Counted from the stretch's first letter, positions 29,756-38,598 are shown. The stretch is 46,071 nucleotides of DNA from Neptunomonas japonica DSM 18939 (GCF_000422765.1 NZ_AUGR01000028.1:1-46071), one strand, 5' to 3'. Program-made: numbers and translations. The notes: generated from the letters alone by a model not told the origin.

Positions 29756-31163
29756 TCTTAGCTCTTCTTCGACGACGAGGCTTACGAGAAGGGCCTTCGG
29801 AAGCGAGTTCAGAGACCATTGATTCTCTTTCTTCTATGGGAGCCGCTTGATACTGCGTCCACCATTGGCCTAAATTATCCAAGGTTTCCCCGCTTTGCTC
29901 TCTGAGTAGCAGAAGATCATAGGCAGCTCTGAAGCGAGGATGCTCTAATAACTGTTCAGCACGGTTGCCAAAACGCTTAGGAAGGCGCAGTTGCAGCTCC
30001 CAAATCTCTCTGATAGGCGTAGAAAAGCGTCGCGGAATAGCGGTACGTTTTACCTGTGCTGCAATAATGTCATTTGCAGCAGCATGTAATGCAACCAGAG
30101 GTGGCATTTTACTATTTTGCTTCTGTATTTCTCGCATGCGTGTTTGCAGAGGGTGCCAAAGCATAGTGGCGAATAAAAATGCAGGTGTAACGCTTTTGCG
30201 CTGGTTAATACGTCTGTCGGTATTTTTAAGCCCTTGAAGTATCAGCGCTTCTACTAGTTTTTTATCGCCCTGTTTGCTGACGGCTTTAGCTGCTGAAGGC
30301 AGTAGTTGTTCAAACAACTGATATTCTTGAAGTAGGTGATATGCAGTAACCGCATGGCCTGATTGAAATAGCTTTAAGGTTTCATCAAACAAGCGAGCAG
30401 GTGCAATACCCTGTAATAAATGTGCTTGTTGTCTAATCGGGGCGGCAGTTGCTGGCTCAATCGAAAAATCAAGTTTTGCGGCAAAGCGTATGGCGCGTAG
30501 CATGCGAACAGGGTCTTCTTTGTAGCGGAAGTCAGGGTCGCCGATCATGCGAATAATTTTTTTCTGTATGTCTTCATAGCCATCAGTAAAGTCATAAATA
30601 CTATGATCTTTCATGCAGTAATAGAGCGCATTGACGGTAAAGTCTCGACGTAATGCGTCCTCTTCTATAGTGCCGTACACATTGTCACGCAAAATTAGTC
30701 CTGATTCGGACTGTTTGCCTTTAGCATCATCGTTATTGTCTTTTGAGTCATGGCTCGCTCTAAATGTGGCCAGTTCAATGATTTCTCTACCAAAACGCAC
30801 ATGTAGTAACTTAAAGCGACGCCCTATAAGGCGTGAGCGCTGAAATAGCTCATGAGCCTGCTCGGGGTGTGCGTTTGTGGCAATATCAAAATCTTTTGGG
30901 CGCTTCCTAAGCAAAGTATCTCGAATGCAGCCGCCAACAAGATAGCCTTCATAGCCAGCATCTAGTAGGCGATACACAACTTTAGCTGCGTTATCATCCA
31001 AGTGCTTGCGAGGAATCTGATGAGTTTTCTCGGAAATAATCAACGGAAAGTCATTTTGCTCCTCTGGGGCCTCATCTTGTGTTTGAGTGGGCTCTTTTGA
31101 TGGAGAAGAGTTCGACTTGTTACGGAACAGTCCGGTGACTTTCTGAATTAAACGGCTAGGCAT
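29736..31163 (-). CDS. pcnB: Poly(A) polymerase I
   Basis: PcnB adds 3' poly(A) tails to RNA, promoting decay. It has 475 residues. The nucleotidyltransferase motif is YLVGGCIRDTLLRKRPKDFDIATNA with the two catalytic Asp of DFD. The downstream RDFTVNALYY, EDPVRMLRAIRFAAKLDF and head domain fit the family. The tail is basic (RKPRRRRRAKN), as usual for RNA binding. It lies downstream of cbrB across a 455-base gap with a likely sRNA locus, the same order as in Pseudomonas. Confidence 0.95.
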   Translation of the reverse strand: MPSRLIQKVTGLFRNKSNSSPSKEPTQTQDEAPEEQNDFPLIISEKTHQIPRKHLDDNAAKVVYRLLDAGYEGYLVGGCIRDTLLRKRPKDFDIATNAHPEQAHELFQRSRLIGRRFKLLHVRFGREIIELATFRASHDSKDNNDDAKGKQSESGLILRDNVYGTIEEDALRRDFTVNALYYCMKDHSIYDFTDGYEDIQKKIIRMIGDPDFRYKEDPVRMLRAIRFAAKLDFSIEPATAAPIRQQAHLLQGIAPARLFDETLKLFQSGHAVTAYHLLQEYQLFEQLLPSAAKAVSKQGDKKLVEALILQGLKNTDRRINQRKSVTPAFLFATMLWHPLQTRMREIQKQNSKMPPLVALHAAANDIIAAQVKRTAIPRRFSTPIREIWELQLRLPKRFGNRAEQLLEHPRFRAAYDLLLLREQSGETLDNLGQWWTQYQAAPIEERESMVSELASEGPSRKPRRRRRAKNDPRNA

Positions 31164-31269
31164 GAGTTTTAAATTTTGCTCGTAAAATATTTAGTGGCAC
31201 ATCATAACATTGTTAAGGTGACACATTAAGCAATGAGGGAATAAACAGTAAAGAGGAGATGGACAGCTG

Positions 31270-31463
31270 ACCGCAAGCTTAAGAGTAAAATCTCGGCTTG
31301 TTGTTATTATTAGAGCACTGTAGATGCATTACTGCACAACCCAGCGATCAGCTTTTAAACCTCATTTTTATTATTATTCGAGGTGGATTACTTATTTACA
31401 CTCAGCCTATTTTTATTTTTATTGATGGTCGGCGTATCAAAGTTTATTTTTTTTGTTTGTACA
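31270..31463 (-). ncRNA. Candidate CrcZ-like Hfq-titrating small RNA
   Basis: Downstream of a sigma-54 promoter on the minus strand lie four A-rich modules: 31460-31442 (ACAAACAAAAAAAATAAAC), 31424-31406 (CAATAAAAATAAAAATAGG), 31380-31360 (GAATAATAATAAAAATG) and 31313-31295 (CTAATAATAACAACAAG). They resemble the AAnAAnAA motifs bound by the Hfq distal face with Crc. The third sits in the loop of an ACCTC/GAGGT hairpin. In Pseudomonas the sRNA CrcZ lies in this same place, between cbrB and pcnB, and is switched on by CbrB. Motifs and position are seen; function is inferred. The 5' end is predicted from the promoter. No intrinsic terminator is visible before pcnB, so the 3' end is open. Confidence 0.6.
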
Positions 31464-31474
31464 CCCAATATAAT

Positions 31475-31489
31475 GCATTCGGTGTGCCA
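31475..31489 (-). promoter_or_regulatory. Sigma-54 (-24/-12) promoter between cbrB and pcnB
   Basis: The minus strand reads TGGCAC-ACCGA-ATGC, with the invariant GG and GC spaced by exactly ten bases and five of the remaining consensus bases kept (consensus TGGCAC-N5-TTGC). It faces the A-rich stretch and pcnB. The predicted start is near 31463. Confidence 0.75.
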
Positions 31490-31553
31490 CTTTTTCTAAG
31501 ATATTGTTTTTTATAAAGAACTTGTTTTTTGTGAAATATGTGCTATCGGATTG

Positions 31554-31622
31554 GTTACAGGAGGGAACACTTTTTTGTTTCTTTAGGTAACACTATGTGT
31601 GGGTGTTACCTCTAAGTGTTAC
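31554..31622. promoter_or_regulatory. Cluster of GTAAC/GTTAC half-sites, possible CbrB activator sites
   Basis: GTTAC occurs at 31554, 31605 and 31618 and GTAAC at 31587. GGTAACAC (31586-31593) and GTGTTACC (31603-31610) form a perfect 8-base inverted repeat with a 9-base spacer. The cluster ends at the cbrB stop and lies about 65-145 bases upstream of the sigma-54 promoter, a normal enhancer distance. From memory, GTTAC/GTAAC palindromes are the type reported for CbrB in Pseudomonas. Confidence 0.55.
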
Positions 31623-33010
31623 CCTTTGGGGCGCTTTGGAATTCCTAATTTTTGGCGGCGTTCCCATAAGCATTTTCGGCTGACGCCCAACTTTTTAGCC
31701 AAGTCAGTTTCGTTCATCTCGTTTTGATGCTCAATCACAAAGCGCTGGAAGTAATCATCCATTGATAGCCCCGCAGGAGAGTTCTTTTTTGAAAGGTGGC
31801 TGGTGGTTGTTTCACGCGTTGTTGATTGCTCTATATAGTCCGACTCTAATTGCTGAAGGCTAGGGCGTGTTTCTATATCAAGTCCAAGCAGGTCGGGTGT
31901 AATAAAGTGATTATCAGCAAGAATAACGGCGCGCTCAATGGCGTTTTCTAATTCACGTACATTACCTGGCCAACTATATTGCAGCATAACTTGGCGGGAA
32001 CTATCGCTAAGAACGGCTTCTGGGCAGTTCATTCGTGAGCAAGCACTAATCAAAAAGCGCTCTGCCAGCGTGATAATATCCTGGCCACGTTCCCGTAAAG
32101 GGGGCATGTTCAGTTCCATGACATATAAACGATAGTATAAATCTTCACGGAACTGTGCGGCGCGCGCCAATTCTTTGAGGTTGCGGTGAGTGGCGGCAAT
32201 TAAGCGTACATTGACCTTTATCGACTGTATTGAGCCGACTTTACGAATTTCACCTTCTTGTAAAAAGCGTAATAAGCGCGCTTGTGCTTCAAGTGGCAGC
32301 TCTCCGATCTCATCTAAAAATAATGTACCGTTATCAGCTGCTTCGATTAATCCGCAGCGGCTGTTGTCCGCGCCAGTAAAAGACCCTTTTTCATGACCAA
32401 AGAGTTCTGATTCAATGAGGGATTCTGGAATAGCTGCGCAGTTAACGGAAATCATTGGTGCTTTCGCGCGTGAGCTTTGCTCGTGTATGGCACGCGCAAC
32501 TAATTCTTTACCGGTACCTGATTCGCCTAGTACTAGGACCGTGGCATCGGTGCGAGCTACCTTTGAGATGCGAGAAAAGAGGTTAAGCATTGCATCACAC
32601 TTGCCAGTGATTTCGGTATGTTGCGCCTCAGGTTCAATGCTGACACTGTGTTGTTCTATCGGTTGCTGGTTCAAAATAGTAGCAATGGTTGATAGCATTT
32701 CTTCATGGTTAAAAGGTTTGGCTATATAGTCAACGGCACCCATTTTCATGGCGTCAACGGCAGACTTCATGCTGGCGTAACTCGTCATTATCAGTACAGG
32801 TACGCTACGAGCTAGTTGAATGAGATCTGTACCTGGCGCGCCAGGCAGCCGTAGGTCGCTGATAATCAGATCAAAACTATCTAAATTAAATTGTGAGGCG
32901 GCTTCGTCAACAGAAGCTGCATCATCGATGTTGTAGTTGTTTTTTTCTAATAAACGGCGCAGCGCTGCACGGATGATGGACTCATCTTCTACGATCAGAA
33001 TTCGGCTCAT
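31619..33010 (-). CDS. cbrB: Sigma-54-dependent response regulator CbrB
   Basis: This NtrC-family activator is paired with CbrA. It has 463 residues. The receiver domain has the phosphoacceptor Asp52 in ISDLRLPG, with Thr/Ser near 76-80 and Lys98. The AAA+ domain has Walker A GESGTGKE (162-169), Walker B LFLDEIGEL, and the sigma-54 contact loop GSFTGA (209-214) in place of the commoner GAFTGA. A Fis-type helix-turn-helix (DLAKKLGVSRKCLWERRQKL) ends the protein. It starts 10 bases after cbrA. The CbrB name rests on the kinase type and the pcnB neighbourhood. In Pseudomonas CbrAB sets carbon/nitrogen balance through CrcZ. Confidence 0.92.
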   Translation of the reverse strand: MSRILIVEDESIIRAALRRLLEKNNYNIDDAASVDEAASQFNLDSFDLIISDLRLPGAPGTDLIQLARSVPVLIMTSYASMKSAVDAMKMGAVDYIAKPFNHEEMLSTIATILNQQPIEQHSVSIEPEAQHTEITGKCDAMLNLFSRISKVARTDATVLVLGESGTGKELVARAIHEQSSRAKAPMISVNCAAIPESLIESELFGHEKGSFTGADNSRCGLIEAADNGTLFLDEIGELPLEAQARLLRFLQEGEIRKVGSIQSIKVNVRLIAATHRNLKELARAAQFREDLYYRLYVMELNMPPLRERGQDIITLAERFLISACSRMNCPEAVLSDSSRQVMLQYSWPGNVRELENAIERAVILADNHFITPDLLGLDIETRPSLQQLESDYIEQSTTRETTTSHLSKKNSPAGLSMDDYFQRFVIEHQNEMNETDLAKKLGVSRKCLWERRQKLGIPKRPKG

Positions 33011-33020
33011 TGTTCTCTAC

Positions 33021-35969
33021 CTAATCTCCAGTACTAGACCTTTCAGAAAGTTTGTCTTTCAGTTCAGGCCTGGAGCCCGGTAAGGTGATAATCACCTGAG
33101 TGCCTTTCTTCTGCTTGTTATTGGCGGGGCTAATTATTTTAATACTACCATAATGCTCAGTTAGAATGTTGTAAACCAATGGCAAGCCCAGTCCGGTGCC
33201 CTTGCCCGGCTCTTTTGTCGTGAAAAAAGGCTCGAAAAGTTTATCTTGGATGGACGGGTCAATGCCGCTGCCTTCATCTGTGATAGTTAGGAAAATTCTC
33301 TGTTCTTCTTGGGACGCAGTAATTGTGATCTCGCTCTCTTCAGGTGATGCATCACAGGCATTGTTTAGGATATTAACCAACACTTGCAATAATAGTTGAG
33401 GGTCTCCGTCGACCATCAGACCGTTATCGAGTTTACAAATAAACTGTTGTTGCCTGGCATGCATATCCAGAGAGACTAGATGAATAGCTTCTTCTACACA
33501 TTGGGTTAAATTAATCGTTTCAAATTGAATGTCGCTAATCGTTTGGCCGGTGTGAGCAAAGCGAACCAGTGACTGTACAATTCGATTGATGCGTCGGGTT
33601 TGCTCCATTATTTGATCACCCGCTTGCAAAACCTCGGGTTGGTCGGTTTCCAGAGAAAGGTTTTGAGCTAAACAGGCTATGCCAGTGATCGGATTGCCTA
33701 TTTCGTGAGCTACGCCCGCAGCAAAGCGCCCTATAGAGGCAAGCCGCTCGCTATGCATTAAGTTATCTGTGAGCTGATGATGTTCTGTTTCATCCTCAAC
33801 CAGAATGACGATAGAGCTATCAGCATTTTCAGAAAGTAGGTTTTTATGCAGTGTTAGCCAATAAGTATCTGTCCCTATCATCACTTGGGTGTCGGTTAAA
33901 TGATTATCACTTTGCTGTACAAATTCAGGGAGCAGTGTGCACCATGGCTCTGGCAGCTCTGAGAGAGAGAGGTCGGTAACATCCGCTGCACTGAGTTGGG
34001 TTAAGTGAGCAATTTCATTATTCCAGAAAAGAATATGTTGTGTCGGAGTGATAGTGCAGGCGCCAATGGGTAGTTTTTCTAACGTTCTTTTATGATACCG
34101 ACGTAGTTCGTCCAGTTCTGCTGCAAGACCACTTAATTTAGCTTGGTATGTCTCTAAGTGGGTTTCAAGAAGATAGATGTCGCGTGTTTGAAATGGTTTT
34201 CCACCGGGTTGTTTAGCAAGGGGCTCTAGTAGTGTGGCTGCTTCGATGGGGCCAACGAGTGCTGATAAGTTTTGCTCAAGCGCATTTCGTAAGCGAAGTA
34301 AATCAAGTGGCCCTATTTGGTCTTTGTCTAATTCCAACTGGTTAGTGGCATGGAGTAGTTCTCTACGTGCTGCTGTTTCACCTAACTTGGGAGTAAGTAA
34401 GCGAATAATGTCGGTTGTTTCAAAAGAGAGTCGTTGAATATCAGAAGGTGAATTCATGGTGTTTAAAAGACACGCTTCTCCGGCTCTTGTCTCTTCTGGG
34501 TAAGTCGGGGTTAGGCGTGAAACAATAATGAATGCACTGATGTTGAGTAAGAGAGAGATAATGGCAGATGATTGCCAGTTCAAGTTTTCAATATTGGTGT
34601 CTGTTAATAGTGCGCCTTGTTGCAAAAGGACTGGATAGAACGTGGTAATGATCCAACTGGACATACCCAATATTAAGCCAACGATAAAGCCGATGCGGTT
34701 AGCCCCGAGCCAAAACAACGTAGCAATAATGCCAGGTAAAAACTGCAGGAATGCCACAAAAGCACTTAAACCGAGCAGATGGATTTGTTGGCTTGCCCCA
34801 AATACGGTGTAAAAAAGATAGCTACATAACACCACGAGTGAAATTAGAATGCGTCTAAGCCACAGTAACCAAGTATAAAATTTAACATTTTCGGGTGTTT
34901 TAATTAACGGCAAAATGAGATGGTTTTGTAGCATCGACGCCAATGAAATCGAGGCGACGATAATAATCCCACTGGCCGCTGTAAGGCCGCCAATGAAAAC
35001 AATAATGATCAACCATTCGGAGTGCAGAATTTGGCTTAAATACAGGAGTAAGAAGGATGATTCTTGATTAATTTCTAGTTTATAACCCGCCAGTACGATA
35101 ATCGGTACGCAGCCAGCCAAGAGTAACAAGTAAAGAGGCATTCCCCACGATGCTTTATAGAGGCTATCGGTTGAGCGGTTTTCTGTAAAAGCTAAATGGA
35201 ACATGTGTGGCATAACTAGCGTGGCAGTAAAGAATGCAAGAAGCAGGGTATGCCAACTGTCGTCGTTATCGCTTGCGGTGAGTTGCGAAAGGATCTGTGG
35301 ATTTTGCTCCAGCCAAGATAGAGCATCTTTTGGGCCGCCCAGTACAGCAAAAAGAACATAAGCGGCGATGCTTAATAGTACTAATAGCTTGATAATGGAA
35401 CTGATCGCCATCGCCATAACGAGCCCTCGGTTACGAGCACGCATAGAGGGATGGCGTGTACCGAACAAAATAGCAAACAGGGCGATAAGAATACAAAATG
35501 CGGCAGCTATCTGGGGTGAGGCAAAATCACCATTAAGAATATGTAGCGTATCAGTGACCGCCTGAATCTGAATCGATAGTAATGGTAACGTGGCTAATAG
35601 TAGTAATAGTGTTGTGATAGTACCGACAAGTCCGCTACGAAACCTAAACGCAAAAAGATCAGCAAGAGAACTCAGTTTGTAGCGATTAGTGATGTTAAAA
35701 ATGGGTATGAGCAGTGAAGGCGCCATGATAAAGGCGGCTGTTGCTCCAAGGTAAGAAGATAAAAACAGCAGCCCTGAGTGCTCTAACATCCCAAAAGCAC
35801 CGTAAAAGGTCCAAACGCTGGCGTAAGTTCCTAAGGAGAGCATGTGAGTTATGGGGTGTTGTGAAATACGCCGTGGAATGACTTCTCGCTCAGTGGCATA
35901 GGCGATGCCGAATAGAAACAGCAGGTAGGCGGTAACAATTAGGAAAAGTTCGGTAACCGAAAAATTCAT
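33021..35969 (-). CDS. cbrA: Sensor histidine kinase CbrA with SLC5 transporter-like domain
   Basis: The 982 residues match the length and layout of Pseudomonas CbrA. About 13 membrane helices of the sodium/solute symporter (SLC5) type fill residues 1 to roughly 490. A linker and PAS-like domain follow (about 630-735). Then come HisKA with His755 in GVAHEIGNP and HATPase_c with N box VNILNNACDAS, G1 DEGSG, F box FEPFFTTK and G2 GKGTGLGLPL. It probably phosphorylates CbrB, encoded 10 bases downstream. Whether the transporter domain carries a solute (histidine in Pseudomonas) cannot be read from the sequence. The 330 bases upstream up to dksA hold a 16-bp inverted repeat and otherwise nothing recognised. 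Confidence 0.94.
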   Translation of the reverse strand: MNFSVTELFLIVTAYLLFLFGIAYATEREVIPRRISQHPITHMLSLGTYASVWTFYGAFGMLEHSGLLFLSSYLGATAAFIMAPSLLIPIFNITNRYKLSSLADLFAFRFRSGLVGTITTLLLLLATLPLLSIQIQAVTDTLHILNGDFASPQIAAAFCILIALFAILFGTRHPSMRARNRGLVMAMAISSIIKLLVLLSIAAYVLFAVLGGPKDALSWLEQNPQILSQLTASDNDDSWHTLLLAFFTATLVMPHMFHLAFTENRSTDSLYKASWGMPLYLLLLAGCVPIIVLAGYKLEINQESSFLLLYLSQILHSEWLIIIVFIGGLTAASGIIIVASISLASMLQNHLILPLIKTPENVKFYTWLLWLRRILISLVVLCSYLFYTVFGASQQIHLLGLSAFVAFLQFLPGIIATLFWLGANRIGFIVGLILGMSSWIITTFYPVLLQQGALLTDTNIENLNWQSSAIISLLLNISAFIIVSRLTPTYPEETRAGEACLLNTMNSPSDIQRLSFETTDIIRLLTPKLGETAARRELLHATNQLELDKDQIGPLDLLRLRNALEQNLSALVGPIEAATLLEPLAKQPGGKPFQTRDIYLLETHLETYQAKLSGLAAELDELRRYHKRTLEKLPIGACTITPTQHILFWNNEIAHLTQLSAADVTDLSLSELPEPWCTLLPEFVQQSDNHLTDTQVMIGTDTYWLTLHKNLLSENADSSIVILVEDETEHHQLTDNLMHSERLASIGRFAAGVAHEIGNPITGIACLAQNLSLETDQPEVLQAGDQIMEQTRRINRIVQSLVRFAHTGQTISDIQFETINLTQCVEEAIHLVSLDMHARQQQFICKLDNGLMVDGDPQLLLQVLVNILNNACDASPEESEITITASQEEQRIFLTITDEGSGIDPSIQDKLFEPFFTTKEPGKGTGLGLPLVYNILTEHYGSIKIISPANNKQKKGTQVIITLPGSRPELKDKLSERSSTGD

Positions 35970-36252
35970 ATATTCGCTTTTATCAATAAGGAGATGTCGT
36001 CAGTATACAGAGTCTGCTAGAGCGCAATCCAGATCTGTGTAGGTAAGTTCTGTTTTAAATTAAGGTATTAACTGAGTGCTTGGGTGCAATATATATACGT
36101 GAACGGTTTTGGTAGTATGTTTTGGCGTGATGTAGGTGTGTCAGCAGGCGGGTGTGTATTTGCGACAGAAAAGCGAAGTTCTACCTATTGTATACGTCAA
36201 AATGAACGTGAATAGGCCTTGGAAATAAGAAGCTAAGAGCAGGGCAGGCAAC

Positions 36253-36295
36253 TATAAATTCAGGCAAAGGAAACTTCCATTTGCCTGAATTTATA
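36253..36295. terminator. Perfect 16-bp inverted repeat after dksA
   Basis: TATAAATTCAGGCAAA (36253-36268) pairs perfectly with its complement at 36280-36295, with an 11-base spacer. It begins four bases after the dksA stop on the minus strand. No T-run follows the stem in that direction, so it may be a terminator of the hairpin-only kind, an RNA-stabilising 3' end, or a protein site. Confidence 0.55.
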
Positions 36296-36299
36296 AGTC

Positions 36300-36731
36300 T
36301 TAGGAGCCGACCTGTTTTTCTTTTATTTCGGCTAGAGTTTTACAATCGATGCACATAGTTGCAGTAGGACGTGCTTCCAAACGACGGATGCCTATCTCAA
36401 TGCCGCAGGTATCGCAATAACCATAATCATCTTCTTCGATTCGTTCCATCGCTTCACGGATTTTTTTAATCAGCTTACGCTCACGGTCACGAGTACGAAG
36501 TTCCAGGCTGAACTCTTCTTCCTGGCTAGCCCTGTCACTAGGGTCTGCAAAGTTAGATGCTTCTTCCTGCAGGTGGTGGATTGTGCTATCAACCTCCTCC
36601 ATTAGTTCCTGTTTCCAGGCCAGAAGAATATGACGGAAATGATCTTTTTGAGCATCATTCATGTATTCCTCACCCTTTGCTGCCTCGTAAGGTACAAAAT
36701 GGGTGAATTGTGTGTTGCTAGTGTTTGGCAT
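36300..36731 (-). CDS. dksA: RNA polymerase-binding transcription factor DksA
   Basis: DksA works with ppGpp at RNA polymerase to repress stable RNA promoters and activate amino acid genes. From ATG 36731 it has 143 residues, close to Pseudomonas DksA. The coiled coil carries the acidic tip ([19 protein letters not shown]). A four-Cys zinc finger follows ([19 protein letters not shown] then CIDC). An in-frame ATG at 36803 would add 24 residues ([12 protein letters not shown]...) not seen in relatives. Both starts have a possible ribosome binding site; GAGG six bases before 36731 and the MPNTSN start favour the shorter form. dksA next to cbrA matches the order in Pseudomonas-like genomes. Confidence 0.93.
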   Translation of the reverse strand: MPNTSNTQFTHFVPYEAAKGEEYMNDAQKDHFRHILLAWKQELMEEVDSTIHHLQEEASNFADPSDRASQEEEFSLELRTRDRERKLIKKIREAMERIEEDDYGYCDTCGIEIGIRRLEARPTATMCIDCKTLAEIKEKQVGS

Positions 36732-36964
36732 GTGGCGCCTCACTTCTCCGAAATGACCGGGTTTTGGACTATAAACCGGCAACCCAATTACAGTTGATTC
36801 CATTACTTCCTGAGATCAGAAGGTTGGAGAAACTACCAGAAGATACGGTATTAGGCTAGTACTGATCTGTAAAAAGTAAAGAGAGTTGAAAGTATTCCAG
36901 GAATCTTGCATCTCTCTACTAGGGACAATAAGTATGTTTAAGCCAATATTCGATACAACTTATG

Positions 36965-36970
36965 TATAAT
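36965..36970 (+). promoter_or_regulatory. -10 box before the aminotransferase gene
   Basis: TATAAT preceded by TG, 29 bases before ATG 36999. No good -35 box is seen at the normal distance. Its position makes the ATG at 36969 an unlikely start. Confidence 0.45.
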
Positions 36971-36998
36971 GCTCAGGTTAATTGAGCAGGAGTTAAAA

Positions 36999-38162
36999 AT
37001 GGATAGTCAGTGGTCAGGACGCGCGCGCGAAATTGAATCATTTAAAGTAATGGATTTGCTAAAAAGAGCCAAAGAACTAGATGCTCAAGGCAATGATGTC
37101 GTGCATATGGAAGCGGGTGAGCCTGATTTCAGTACGGCCCCACTTATTAAAGAGGCAGCACACCGGGCTATCGATCAAGGGCTTACGCAATATACTCCTT
37201 CAGCAGGTATTCCTGAACTGCGCCAAGCCATATCACGCTTCTATAAATATCGCTACGACTTGGATATCGCAGCTGAACGGATTGTCGTTACTTCGGGCGC
37301 GTCAGGCGCGTTGTTGTTGGTATTTGGCCTGTTAGCTGATCCTGATACTAGCTTTATGATGAGCGACCCGGGCTATCCGTGTAATCGCCAAATTTTACGG
37401 ATGTTAGAGGCGCGTGGACAACTCGTTCCGGTTTCTGCAGAGCAGAATTTTCAGCTTACACCGGAGTTGATTCGCCAGGAATGGAAAAAAAATACAGCCG
37501 GCGTTTTGTTGGCGTCGCCAGCCAACCCAACAGGTTCTGTATTACGTCGTGACGAGCTGGCTGCTATTGCTGAAGTAGTAAGAGAAAAGCAGGGGGCTTT
37601 AGTGGTGGATGAGCTTTACCACGGCCTTACATATGGCTTTGATGCGCCATCGGTACTGGAAGTTGACCCTAATGCTTTTGTTATTAATAGTTTCTCTAAA
37701 TATTTTGGTATGACTGGCTGGCGCTTGGGTTGGGTTGTTGCTCCTGAAGCCGCGGTACCCGAAATAGAAAAATTGGCACAAAATGTATATATTTCACCAA
37801 CAACGGTATCGCAATATGCAGCGGTAGCGGCTTTTGAACCTGAGACGTTGGCGATTCTGGAAGAGAGGCGTCACCAGTTTGAGATACGCAGAAACGTGCT
37901 GGTGGATGGTTTAAGAAAGCTAGGTTTTAAAATTCCTGTCATGCCAGAAGGTGCATTTTATGTTTATGCGGACGCATCGCATTTAACGGATAATTCATTT
38001 GATTACTGTTGGAATATATTGGAAGAGTTGCATGTTGCGGTAACGCCCGGTCTAGATTTTGGTTCATACCGGGCAAATCAATTTATTCGTTTTTCATACA
38101 CCACTAGCCTTGATCGTATTGAACTTGCTTTGAGCAGACTCAAAGCAAAAATTAATGGCTAA
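36999..38162 (+). CDS. PLP-dependent class I aminotransferase
   Basis: Fold-type I aminotransferase of the aspartate/alanine aminotransferase group; the substrate cannot be assigned. From ATG 36999 it has 387 residues. It shows MEAGEPDF near the start, YTPSAGIPELRQAI, SDPGYPCNR, SPANPTGSV with the cofactor-binding Asn, and VVDELYHGLTYG with the pyridine-nitrogen Asp. The PLP Lys is in NSFSKYFGMTGWRLGW, and the substrate carboxylate Arg in FIRFSYTTS. The start at 36999 has CAGGAG six to seven bases before it; a longer frame starts at 36969 within the -10 box. It faces a convergent Rieske gene two bases away. Confidence 0.92.
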   Translation: MDSQWSGRAREIESFKVMDLLKRAKELDAQGNDVVHMEAGEPDFSTAPLIKEAAHRAIDQGLTQYTPSAGIPELRQAISRFYKYRYDLDIAAERIVVTSGASGALLLVFGLLADPDTSFMMSDPGYPCNRQILRMLEARGQLVPVSAEQNFQLTPELIRQEWKKNTAGVLLASPANPTGSVLRRDELAAIAEVVREKQGALVVDELYHGLTYGFDAPSVLEVDPNAFVINSFSKYFGMTGWRLGWVVAPEAAVPEIEKLAQNVYISPTTVSQYAAVAAFEPETLAILEERRHQFEIRRNVLVDGLRKLGFKIPVMPEGAFYVYADASHLTDNSFDYCWNILEELHVAVTPGLDFGSYRANQFIRFSYTTSLDRIELALSRLKAKING

Positions 38163-38164
38163 TT

Positions 38165-38545
38165 TTACGTTGAGGGCAGGTTTACCCAAACTTGCCCTTG
38201 ATCTATTTTAGTTGGAATAGCCGTAAGCATTTCACCTGGGCAAGGTCCTGCAATACATTCACCATCTTCTATACGAAATAGAGCCCCATGGGTAGCGCAT
38301 TGAATAAAGTTTTTATCTAGATCGAGAAACTGATCGGGCTGCCACTCTAATGGAACACCGCGATGCGGGCATTGGTTCAGATAGACATGAACCTTATCGT
38401 GCTTATTAACCGCCAGCAGGGATATATCATTCAACTGGAAGCCTTTTGAGGTATCTGTGGGTAATGTGTCGAGAGAGCAAAGTAATTGCATATCGAGTCT
38501 CATGTGGGGAAAAGTGAATCCAACGCGTATCATGATGAAGAGCAT
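38165..38545 (-). CDS. Small Rieske [2Fe-2S] protein
   Basis: A single-domain Rieske protein. In the longest frame (126 residues) the cluster ligands are Cys59 and His61 (CPHRG) and Cys83 and His86 (CATHG), followed by a GPCPGE motif typical of the fold. There is no oxygenase catalytic domain and no membrane anchor, so it resembles soluble Rieske ferredoxins of unknown partner. The start is uncertain. The first 14-18 residues (MLFIMIRVGFTFPH) look unlike a Rieske N terminus, and no ribosome binding site marks any start; ATG 38503 or 38491 (MQLLCSL) is plausible. Confidence 0.85.
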   Translation of the reverse strand: MLFIMIRVGFTFPHMRLDMQLLCSLDTLPTDTSKGFQLNDISLLAVNKHDKVHVYLNQCPHRGVPLEWQPDQFLDLDKNFIQCATHGALFRIEDGECIAGPCPGEMLTAIPTKIDQGQVWVNLPST

Positions 38546-38598
38546 TCAACCATGGGCTGTGCATAAGTGTTTATAATTCGTGTCTATGATACTGCCTG

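Noticed and set aside
31298-31516. A 72-residue plus-strand frame in the cbrB-pcnB gap
   Set aside because: It has no ribosome binding site and its composition (runs of Leu, Ile, Phe) is just the complement of the A-rich modules. It runs against the flanking genes.
38546-38598. A Fur box before the tonB-hmuUV unit
   Set aside because: Only scattered AT-rich bases (around TTTATAATTCG) are present; there is no convincing 19-base GATAAT-type palindrome.
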